Assembly: GCA_002270565.1 (NCBI GenBank)
Contig: NQMI01000098.1
Coordinates: forward strand, 31,711-95,710
Reading direction: 5' to 3'
DNA from: Stenocarpella maydis
Taxonomy: Eukaryota > Ascomycota > Sordariomycetes > Diaporthales > Diaporthaceae
DNA length: 64,000 nt
Under the pieces are notes generated by a model. That model did no database searches, was not told the origin of the DNA, and saw only the letters and a program-made list of their open reading frames with translations. Numbering within the stretch: position 1 is the stretch's first letter; each line of letters begins with the position of its first letter. Positions 12,526 to 21,962 of this stretch are shown here, one piece after another. The position numbers and the translations under genes are program-made.

Positions 12526-14036
12526 GACGCCTCGCGATGAGATCGTTGTTTTGTCGACCTACTGTGAGTCGCGGGTCTAAATCAAACATCCGGTTTGAAC
12601 AGATGCGGATGCTGATGACTGCGATCACGAGCGATGACCGCAACGCATGGTGTGTGGATGAATCTGGGAGAAACGGGATTTCAGGGAGAGCCAGGCAAGG
12701 TGTTCGCCCCCCCCCCCGACGAGCTCCGAGCTAATGTCCCGCCTGAGGCGCGCCATTGCTCGTTCGGTCGGCGGTGCAATGGAAAGCTTAAGCGTCGCAG
12801 TGCATATATGACCCTATCTGATCGATCCCGGCGGGAGTATTGCACCCGCCTACCACGAGTCTCACTGGGAACATTTTCGCAGGCTGACATTTGTATCGCC
12901 TGGGCATGCCACAGGAAGAGAGGAGGATCTACTGAGTGGTTCCGGCCGCCTTCTCTTGGGATATTGAGCTTCGGCAAGTCGTGCGATTTTACCTCAAACC
13001 GACCGCGTCGGCAGCTTCGGAGAAGAGGGCGAGACAATATCCCTAGGTAGGTAAACATCGGGAACTTAATGGATTTATTATCAAGACATGGGCCAGTAGA
13101 GGTTACCTTGACCGAAGCACGGTTTGTCGTGCTGAAGATGCTTTCCATGGGGTGGCCGGCCCCTCACCTGAACGTCGATCAACACGGCACTTGAAGAACG
13201 TGCTGTGTCTCGTCTAATACCACGCAACGCGTTTATAATGGCATAAATAAGATATCCCATGAAGAAAATTCCTTTAGCAAATGCTGAAGGGAGCCACTGA
13301 AGAAAGGAACTCAAAGGCTGGCCAAAACATACCCAACAACTGCAGGAGCGGCTTGGGGCATCTCATGGCCAGGGATTTGATCTCCAGATGTCAGCTAACA
13401 GCATCGACAGCAAACGGACGGAACTTGCCATTGTGCCCGTTTTGGGCATCATGCCGCCCGAGTGTAGCCACACGAATGGGCCGGAACGAGACTGACGGTG
13501 CACTAGGGTCAGATGCTGCATCGGTCCGGGTGACCAACAGACGCAAGGAGTAATGCATGTGGAGTGCCTCGCCGCAAGCAACGCAGGCTTCCACATGCCC
13601 GGGGGGAGGGCTCTCATATCTCTACAGAAAGGGCTTCCACATACCCAAGGGGAGGCCTCCACAAGGGCCCTTCACATACCCAGAGGAAAGGCCCTCCGCA
13701 TACCCAAAAGGGGGACCTCAATATACCTAGAGGAAGGGCCCCTAGATGCACATGTGGAGGGCCCCCCTTCCAAAGGCCCCCAGGCCCTCTAGGTCAGGGT
13801 TGTCACACAAACCAATCAGCATATGAACATTACCTGGCCTCTAATTGGTAGAATTCAGCGAACCGCCTAGGCGTGTGTGGTGTATCAAGACCACGTTCAC
13901 AGACTATTCAGGACGCATAGCAAATCCAATGGCTTTGTAGTTTTAGCAGTGGGAAGTGCGAGCCACCACGCAGGTGCCTGGCATCCTGATTAAACAGGTA
14001 TTGGATATCTCAGCGTAGTGACTTGGCTGAATACAA
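12526..14036. other. Intergenic region with GC-rich minisatellite
   Basis: No gene is supported. Minus-strand frames around 12681-13314 are open for up to 155 codons but lack family motifs. An imperfect GC-rich tandem repeat occupies about 13585-13795 and is listed separately. Confidence 0.45.
13585..13795. repeat. Imperfect minisatellite, unit about 24-30 bases
   Basis: Seven or so degenerate copies alternate a purine-rich half (AGAGGAAAGGCCC, AAGGGGAGGCC) with a CCACATACCCA-like half (CCACATGCCC, CCACATACCCA, TTCACATACCCA, CCGCATACCCA, AATATACCT). The copies diverge in length and sequence, so it is not a recent expansion. It is open in two forward frames, but the composition looks non-coding. 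Confidence 0.7.
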
Positions 14037-17000
14037 TCAGTTCGTCCCCGCAGATTTCCAAGTCGGCCTCCTAGCCCCACCACTCCCAGCACTATCAAAC
14101 CCAGTCGGAGACCGCACCCGGTTCAGGTCAGGAATCTCATAGGAGGCCATGGTCCTCTGCCGGCGCACCGTCGCCCAGAAGTCATAGCTCCGGTCCTTGC
14201 GCCTCCGCTCGCGCTCCTCCCTGTCCACGCGGGCCTTGCCCGCCCTCCGGCGCGCCTTGGCCTCCCGGCTGGCCTCGGGCTCGAGCGCCCGCGCGCCCTC
14301 CTTGGCCGCCTCCCAGGCCCGCTTGAGCCGCAGCCAGCCGGTGCCGAAGTAGATCTGCACGCGGGAGGAGAAGGCGGCGACGAGGGTGGCGAGGATCAGG
14401 AAGAAGGAGATGGGCAGGCTGACCTCGCCGATGAAGGCCATCGTCGGCAGCTGGTTGTCCCACTCCACCACGTTCATGCCGAAGAGGGACGTGAAGAACG
14501 AGAGCGGGAGGAAGATGACGGTGAAGATGGTGAAGATCATGACGGACAGGTTCTGCGAGCTGGCGAGCTCCGTCTGGAGGCGCGACCATCTTACGTCGTC
14601 TACCTGTGCCTGGCGCTGCGCCATCTCAAGGAGTTTCTCATACTATGCGCAAGGAAGAAATGTCAGTGGGTGCTAGCAAGGGATCGAGGCAAAGGTAGGC
14701 ACTCACGTCTCCCCTGGTGGCCGCGGCCCTGTCCAGCATCTCCGCCGTCTGGGTCTTGTACTCAGCCAGCCTCGCCAGCGCCTCATGAAGGTAGCCCTGC
14801 CCGTGGTACGTAATGTCCTTCAGGCCCTCGCCCGAGTAGATCTCCAGCATCCTGCTGAGCATGGTCGTCTGCGTCTCGAAGAGCTTCATCAGCGTCCTCA
14901 GCTCATCCTCCAGGTCCCGAAGCTCCATTAGCGCGGACGTGTTCTCTCGGTTCTCCCTTTCAGCCTGCTCGATCTCGCGCTTGTGCCGCTTCTTGATCGA
15001 CTTCGCGCTCGTCTCTGCGAGGTGCTCCTCTTCGGAGTCAACGTCCTTGAAGGTCTGCATGCGGAACTTCTTGAGATTCCATGTCATGCGTTCAGTCTAG
15101 CACAGGAAAATGTCAGTTTCGGAAACTCAGAAATCGGGGTTAGACGTTGAAAACATACCAAGATTCCGATGGCTTCCTCAAATATGCGGAATATTTCGAG
15201 GTCGGGATGTGATGACCGGTCGAGAAGGACTGTGACGGCGTGCAGAGCAACAAAAGCGGCAAGGTCCAGCGCATTCTCGCACCGCCCGGTGAGGTCACCA
15301 TTCAGCTCGTTATAGATGCTATTCCTCAGGTCTGCTTGTTGAAACAGCGCTCCCTCGGACGGGCGAGATTCCCGTTTCGGGAAGAAGGTCGTCAGAGTTG
15401 TGGTGTCAACAGCCCAGAGCCACAGTTGGTCTACCATGAGCAGGTTCCCATCACGAAGCAGCTCCTCGTGTTCGCTTTCGGATTCCGAGGCCGCGGCTTC
15501 CTTCTGATTTTCAATGGTCTCGTGCAAGAACTTGGTACCAGCTGAATATCTTTGTACCAGGGATCTGATCGACTGTTCGTCGCCCCAAGTGTGTCCGACG
15601 AAGGGGCGCCGTGGGTTGTCTTTCTTGGTAAGTTTATACAGCATCTGGTCGTCATCACGGGCATTGGTATCTCTGAGGGAAGGGTAGCCAAACTGATCCA
15701 ATGTCCGACGGCAGTTCAGAGGCGGGTCGTGGCCGAGATATTCCCACATGACGCGCAGTTCGAGCGACTCGAGATTAGCAATGTCCTCGGGCACGGGCCG
15801 AGAGCGACCACGGGCGAGCCGTCGCGCCATGATGCTCCTGCGTTTTATGATGTGCCTGTACGTGTCAAAATGGAGGTATGGGAGGTAGAGGTAAAGGTAG
15901 GCCGGGGCCGGGCGGCTGGCGGTGACCTGTGGGCTTGAGGGTGATAGTCGTGGAGATGGCGCCGAGTCGGGGGACAAGTAGTGCACGGCAGGCTTGACGA
16001 ACGACGGCTGAGACTGGGAGTGCCGGCCATTTACGTGCTTTGAAACCCAGTTCTCGTTGTTGAACGGCTTGCTGAAGTTGTGGCCGTGGGTCTCTGATAA
16101 CTTGTCAAAGATGTCCTGGGCAAACGCTGTTAGCTTCCCGAAAGATCTGTACATGTGATTTGCTTCTGGCCTGGCTCACCTTCACCCAAAGGGGATTCGT
16201 GAACGGCAGATGCATCCACATGAATTTCCTACCATCAGCATTCGGCCTAGAGAATCCGGCAGTCAAGTCCATGAGTGCAGACGTTCTGCTGAGCCTGTGG
16301 GCTCCATCCTTGGCCCCCTGGTCAAAACCCACGTGATCCGATGCTGCCCTTGTATGACTGTCGTGGGCGTCGATCCCTTCATGTGCCTCCACGGCCTCAT
16401 CCGGAGGTATCTCCCGATCTGTTGGATCCGACCTGGTGCTTGCTGTCACACCACTACCTCGGCTTCCAGGGCGCTGGAACCCAGGTGTGGACAATGATGG
16501 GAGTGTTAGACTATGTGGCCGCCTGCCGACTGGGGGAGGTGAGGAGCTTGCATCGCCCGTTGCCGGCCTCGCTGATGGACGTGTAACGACGATGTCGGGG
16601 GAGTCTGGCCGTCGCTGTTCCTGGGTCCCGGAAACAGTAGACTTCCAAAGGGTTTGCACGCCTGACAGGATGTTCAAGCCGCCGCCGCCCTGGTCTCTGC
16701 CATTCGACCCATCATCTGTAGCCTGAGTCCTATGCCGCCCTCCAGGTACACCGTGCCTCCGCGAGACCCGCCTCAGGCGCTCTTCCAAGCACCTCTCGGG
16801 CCCCTTCTGGAGGAATTCTGAAAGGTGGTACTTGGCAATATAGAGGCGAATATCAGACTCCTCCAGGCTGGCATCCGGATCATCATAAAACCCGATGAGC
16901 TCGACCTTAACATGCTCCTTGAGCTTCAAGGGCGTATGGATGGTTTGGCTGAGGGTCTCTGCTTTAGCGACGGCAGCTGCCAGATCCTGCAGGTACATGG

Positions 17001-18259
17001 CTAGGGTCCGAGGGTTGGTGACTCCAAAAGACGCACAGTGGGCGTGGTCACTCTCCAGGGAAGAGTAGATGGTCTCCTGCCTCACGTCGACAATGGCAGA
17101 TTTAATGGAGACGAGCGGGGCCGAGAACTGGACTTCATCCGCGTAGTCCAGGCCGGAGCCGGAGAGCTGTGAGTCTATGGTCTCGTATAAACTCCAGATC
17201 CTCATCTCGCTAACGATACTTTTAAAGCCCTCGTGCATCTTGATGAGGCTCTTGGTGCCCAATCGGATCTCCCTGACGAGGGACGGGGGCAGTGGCCGTT
17301 GCAGGTTAAGAAGCGACTGAATGCTATCCCTCAGGTTCCGCATAGACATATAGCTGGATCCGCGGTGTGGTGTCGCTGACAGAATTAGCTGCGGGTATAG
17401 TCCCGAGGACGCGGTTTCTCTTACCAAAGAATGTGATACCGTGACAGTTGTACAGAATTGGGCGGTACTTGTCACTGTTGTTTGCCATGAGCAGGGCCGT
17501 CTTGACTACCAGGCCACCGATGCTGTGGGCGATGAAGAATAGAGGGCGTGAGGCATGGTGTTCTTCTCGCCGTTGCAACACCCTCTCCAGCAAGTCCGTT
17601 GCAAGGCTCTCAAGCGTGGTGGTGTTGGTCAGCTCACGATGTCTGTACAGCATGACCCTCGCCGTGTTAGCGTATCGACGAATGCCCTGTCTGACCCACA
17701 GGTGGGCTGCCTTGGGGAAGTTTCCACCGATGCCAGGAGTCAGGATGGCATCACCAGCCAGCTGTTTGATCGTGGGATGAGAAGTTAGGTCATCCTGGTC
17801 CGGGTTGCCGAAGAAGTTGTCCGGGAGAGGGTCTCGGGTCCAGGTTTCAACAGGATCTGCTCCGGGACACGGCACGGTGACTATATCGACCGTGGTCTCG
17901 TTGTAGCCCACGCCGCCGACCTCTCCATCGACGTGGGCAAATCCCGGCTCAGGGTCCCAGTGGGACATGCTCGTCCTATTCGACGACTCATGCTCGTCGA
18001 CGCTGACCGCAACCAGCTTGCCCTTGGCCGAGCTCGGGCCGGTGGTCGACTGAGGCGTGTCGGACGACTGCGAGCTCGACTGTTGTCCCTCTGGGAACGT
18101 GGGTCTGGATGGGAGAGGATCAGATTGTACGCGCTCGGGTGAGTCCCTAAGCTCATCCTCGAGTCTCGAGTCATCGAGGGCATCCGCCACATCTGCAGGT
18201 ACAGACGCAGGCGCAGACGTCTCGGATTGGCCCTGTGAGACGAGGGGCCGGCGGTCCAT
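14037..18259 (-). CDS. SesB-like alpha/beta-hydrolase fused to CorA-like channel domain
   Basis: Five exons (18259-17425, 17375-16180, 16115-15159, 15096-14707 and 14642-14037) give 1,327 residues. The introns are short, and the first has a GCTAAT branch site. Residues 1-90 are disordered. About 95-400 form a DUF676/SesB-type hydrolase: nucleophile elbow FIAHSIGGLVV with Ser near 246, a conserved ATPHRGS strand-loop, and a likely catalytic DH near 388-389 (SDHAHCASF). About 500-640 are Pro/Ser-rich. MWMHLPFTNPLWVK and WVSKHVNGRHSQ mark the conserved entry to fungal CorA-like regions. A coiled-coil follows, then two membrane helices with the GMN signature near 1181-1183 and a basic tail. The usual VHG oxyanion segment reads VPCPG, so activity is not certain. 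SesB-like domains serve as effectors in fungal NLR proteins. Here a channel-like module replaces the NLR part, so a membrane-associated stress or incompatibility role is inference. Confidence 0.85.
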
Positions 18260-18539
18260 TTTCAAATGCTTGCAGCAGCTAAGCGCGCTTGTGGAAAACC
18301 GTGGGCTGTGTGTACGACTTCAAACATCTCTCCCGCCAACAACGACGCTCGTGGTTAGACAAGGCGGCGGGGAAAAGAAATGAATGAAAATAAAGAGAGG
18401 GCAAAAAAGGGACGAGCCCTACGCAGAGCCATGGAGCTGGAGGAAATACGATCAGACTCATTCTGACCTCACGCAGCCCACAGGCTGCAGGCTCCAATCT
18501 GACATACTGCGCCCCCGGGAGGGAGGGTCACGAAGCCAC

Positions 18540-18665
18540 AGGGCGCCAATCCATCAGCAGTAAAATGCCCAGGGCGTGCGTACCCAGCTACTCGGGAGCA
18601 GGCATGCAGGAGCTGAGCCTGCTGGGGGTACAGCAGCTGACCCGAGGGAACGATCCACACTAACG
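18540..18665 (+). ncRNA. Candidate structured RNA with 7SL/Alu-like motif
   Basis: Positions 18583-18598 read CCCAGCTACTCGGGAG, identical to the helix 3/4 core of the animal 7SL (SRP) RNA Alu domain. It is preceded by a GGCGTGC-like stretch as in 7SL. Nearby complementary segments support folding: TACCC 18581-18585 with GGGTA 18626-18630, GCAGGC 18598-18603 with GCCTGC 18617-18622, and CTCGGG 18591-18596 with CCCGAG 18641-18646. The last pairing crosses the first, a pseudoknot-like arrangement. I could not identify a convincing SRP54-binding helix 8 in the following 150 bases, so identity as SRP RNA is unproven. Chance similarity remains possible. Confidence 0.35.
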
Positions 18666-18913
18666 CCGATCGGCTTGGTCGTAAGGGGGAATCATCTGCG
18701 CCCCAAGAGATGCAGGTGGACGCTGCCGAGCTGCCGCGTTGGGGCGCCTGGAGCCAGTATCATCCGTCCATGTCACCGACCGTTGTACGCTGCAAACATT
18801 TTAATTACAAGTGACTAATAGCAGTCCACATGACCTTCGTGCCTAGGCAGACGTACAAAAGTTATACACATCTAGCTCTGCGTATTGCAATGTCATCCTG
18901 CCAATACTTGTTA

Positions 18914-19210
18914 CGTGTCGTACTCGGGTAGCTCGCAGAATATCATTTCCACTGGCGGCTGCTTCTGTAACATGTAAATCGAATCCTCCACATCATCGAG
19001 AACCTCCGCATCAGTAAGATGCAGGAGATGGACACCAGAACTCACCAATAGTGCTTGCCTGCTGACCCATATACCGGCCCCAGTCATCGCCCATGCTCCT
19101 TGCCGGACCTGTAGCAATCTGACCCGCCCCAGCTCGAATCTGGCTATCGGCCTGTCTGCCGGACCATCAGTTGGCCTATATATTTCAACTTGCCCTAGTA
19201 GGGTTTTTGG
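18914..19210 (-). pseudogene. Fragment of an unrecognised protein gene
   Basis: An open frame of about 98 codons without a usable ATG ends at TAA 18914-18916. It reads smoothly (GQVEIYRP..., WAMTGAGIWVSRQALLVSS, ...EMIFCELPEYDT) with a beta-rich, repeat-like hydrophobic pattern. It is bounded upstream by an in-frame stop, and the surrounding DNA is AT-rich. It looks like the 3' end of a decayed gene. The family is not recognised. Confidence 0.3.
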
Positions 19211-19878
19211 AATTTAAACATCAATATGAGCCTAGACTTTCATATACGTTCCAACAACTGTCAGTGAGATGGCTTTTAACCACGCTTTAAATGAGGATGT
19301 GGACGTCAGATTCTGTTATTTAAACTACGGCGATCCGTCTTAAAATACACCTCACTCTCAAGAAGCTGCTACATAGTGCTACTAGATCCACACGTCGCCA
19401 CCTTGGAGAGAAAGGCTTAGTTGTATAGCTATTTATGCTGTATAGCCGATACATTGCAAGTCTGTAACATGCTTGAATAAACAATTAGGCACATACACCA
19501 TATGCCTTGATACAGGGAGTAGTGCAATAACATGACAGTAATTGCGGCTTTCAAAATAGGGTGGAAGGAGAAAATCCCAAAACGGGTCATAGTTAATTAA
19601 TATACGGCCAAGATCTACCATACACTGGGCACTGAAGGGAGGAGCAGAATAAAATATTATATTTGCAGTCCCTCAAATTAATTGACCCAAGGATGTAGTC
19701 TGCATGTGTATCCTCAGGTGGTAATTATAACAGGTTTGGGTCGGATGGCATAAGCCGTGTTCGAACCCACGTCTTCTGCATCGCCATCACAGTGATCATG
19801 CATAATAGGCGTACGATGAGAATACTCTTCTAGAAAGAAGAGAAAATATGAAAAGAAAAAAAGAAAAAAGAACCAGAG

Positions 19879-20022
19879 GGTCTGGCCGGGGATTGAACCC
19901 GGGACTATTTCATTGTTAGATACTATGTTGACTTAGTGCAGAAGTGAATCGAACTTACCCTCGCGCAAACTGAGCATTAGGGTGAACCCTAAGCGCGAAT
20001 CATACCACTAGACCACCAGACC
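19879..20022 (-). tRNA. tRNA-Pro(AGG) with canonical intron plus a GT-AG insert
   Basis: The acceptor stem GGTCTGG (20022-20016) pairs perfectly with CCAGACC (19885-19879). The D arm GGTCTAGTGG, anticodon stem CGCGC/GCGCG and T arm CCGGG-TTCAATC-CCCGG are all present. The loop TTAGGG puts AGG at the anticodon. A 19-nt intron (19986-19968) sits after G37, with CCCTAA complementary to the anticodon region as in normal tRNA introns. The variable loop is then interrupted by 54 nt (19958-19905) that start GTAAGT, contain CTAAC 11 bases before the end and finish ATAG. Removing both leaves a 71-nt tRNA with the canonical variable loop AGGTC. Without removal of the second insert the gene would be a pseudogene. 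Whether it is spliced cannot be seen from DNA. Confidence 0.8.
19905..19958 (-). other. Spliceosomal-type 54-nt insert inside tRNA-Pro variable loop
   Basis: Begins GTAAGT and ends AATAG, with the branch-like element ATCTAACA in the expected place. Its length and signals match ordinary protein-gene introns elsewhere in this window. tRNA splicing endonuclease normally recognises only the 37/38 intron. Removal would therefore require the spliceosome or an unusual nuclease, or the gene is dead. Confidence 0.7.
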
Positions 20023-21962
20023 AAGGAATGATTGTTGAAAATCTTCATTTAGTTGGCTATATATAGCCTGTACGTAACTAACAACCGTGGGAATTCTCTG
20101 ATGAGAGATTAAACTATAGGAGTACAGTAGTGCGTGTTGTGGGAGTGGCCACCTAGCAGTAGGTGTGTAGTTATTTCAGTTGTGGTAGTAGGTCTTATGG
20201 GATTGGGTACTATGGGAGTGGATTCTGGATATATGGGACTGGGTTTTAGGTATCTTTCGAGTGGGTTCTGTGTGATTGGCGTCTTGGAGTAGGTGCTATA
20301 GAAGTGTGGTAATGGAAGTCTGGGGCTGGGTGTTATGGGGGTGGATGTTATGAGGCTGGGAGGGAGTGGGCGTTGGGCGTTGGGCGTTGGACAATGTAAT
20401 TGTGTACCTATACCCTCTACTGCCCCGTTAAAAATCTTAGAACTTCTACGTTACGACGGTTGTACAGGATTAGGTCTTCTTACAGAGTGCCATCCCACAG
20501 TTATCCTACAGGAGACTAAACTATATGAGACTAACCCACAGGAGGTTATCCTGAGAACCCACCCCATCATATACTTAAGTACCGAATCTCAATTGATGGA
20601 ACGATGGGAGAAGTAGCGTTTGGCACTCCGCTCCATCATTTATGGCTTGTTTCCATACCCAATCAGCGCATTTTCATAATGGAGCCAAGTTCAAGTTGGT
20701 TCATACTATTATCAAGTGATTGTAACCTGCAGGCAGGCAGGCAGGCAACCAGTCTCAATGCAAATCAGGCACCCTGGGTATGGACATCTCGAGGCTCCAG
20801 TCGGGGCGATTCTCAACATTTCTTTTGGTCTATTTCCTTCCAATAGCAATATTCATTCTTCTTTCCCATACCTTTCTCCGTTCTGGTAGTCTTAAGGACA
20901 CAATCACATTGACCAAGTCTCTCAAATGAGAGTCTCCACACGAGGCCAATCTTGATCTCAACCGATGCTTCACTTGATGTTTCATGGCCAGAACCGGTTC
21001 GTGCTTCACTTGAATATACACTGCGGTATTTGCAACTAGGTAAGGAGGCAGCGACTCCCAAGCCACTCTCTACTTATCCCTATGAACTGAATTCTTTAGC
21101 AACATGAAACTCTGCAAGCCAATGCTTAAAAGCCATAGAACCCCTCGACCTCTCCATAAGCTAATTTAGAGACATGCGATCATTGGCATCAGGATCTCGG
21201 TTCCTCAACCTGCCTTTGTAACAGCCTTTCAAGGTGCTGGGCCGAAACAACAATGTTCTGGCACCCTGTATATGGATAATATAGCAGGGGAAGCAGATAC
21301 TGAGCTCTGAATGAAGACACTACTTAGTAAGTACACTTATATTAGCTAGAGTATAGGTCCAACCATCAAGTATAATCCATAACAGCTAGACTGTCCTGAT
21401 CTAACGAGTTTGTTTCATAACCCGGTAATCTGCACTTGCTCGAGATCGCCTTCCTTAGGTGGTACTACGGCAATGAGTCGGTGACATGGGTGACGCATAC
21501 TTGATGTTTGATCTGGCTTGAAACCTGTCTCTGAGACAGTTGGAAATCAGCATCCTGTGACGAGTGCATACAGGAACACGCCCCTGGTCTCGCCGTCATC
21601 AATACATGCGCATGGGGTGTTTCCTCCTCGCGCCGTTTCACAACCACCAGAGACAACAGAACAGACGTAGGTTGTTAATAAACTTTGGAATTGTATCATT
21701 AGAATCTCCACACTACCCGTAGGTGGGGCCGTCCAAAAAACTCATCAGTACCAATCCATATCCGAGAGAGTGGCACTCATCATCTAAAAAGTCCCCAATT
21801 GTGGTGAAGACACCCCCTCCACCCCCATCAAAGTATTCCATACAAGTGGCTTAACCATGGCCACTCCACTAAACCCATCCGGACTCAAGCGGGCGGGATC
21901 CTATGGGAACCCATCTCCTCTAGTTTTTCTCGACCGCTCCCCTCAAGCCAAAGTGAGACGCC
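20023..21962. other. AT-rich island with G/T minisatellite
   Basis: No coding frame is supported. The 20,100-20,395 part is a degenerate G/T-rich repeat, listed separately. The remainder is AT-rich with many stops in all frames. It is consistent with an old, mutated repeat region, but I saw no transposase or reverse-transcriptase motif. Confidence 0.5.
20100..20395. repeat. Degenerate G/T-rich minisatellite
   Basis: Around fifteen variable copies (about 12-22 bases) of a unit resembling TGTTATGGGAGTGGGT, for example CTTATGGGATTGGG, ACTATGGGAGTGG, ATATGGGACTGGG and GTTATGGGGGTGG. The end is GGGCGTTGGGCGTTGG. The strand asymmetry is strong, with G and T on the plus strand and almost no C. Confidence 0.65.

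Larger units (their letters stand above)
18260..19878. other. Intergenic region, turning AT-rich
   Basis: Holds the probable 5' flank of the lipase-CorA gene, a possible structured RNA (about 18,540-18,660) and a short protein-gene remnant (18914-19210, minus), both listed separately. From about 18,800 onward the composition becomes AT-rich, as in fungal transposon-derived islands. No intact gene is visible. Confidence 0.5.

Noticed and set aside
19741..19790. TTCGAACCC stretch resembling a tRNA T arm
   Set aside because: T stem does not pair and no acceptor or anticodon arm could be found around it.
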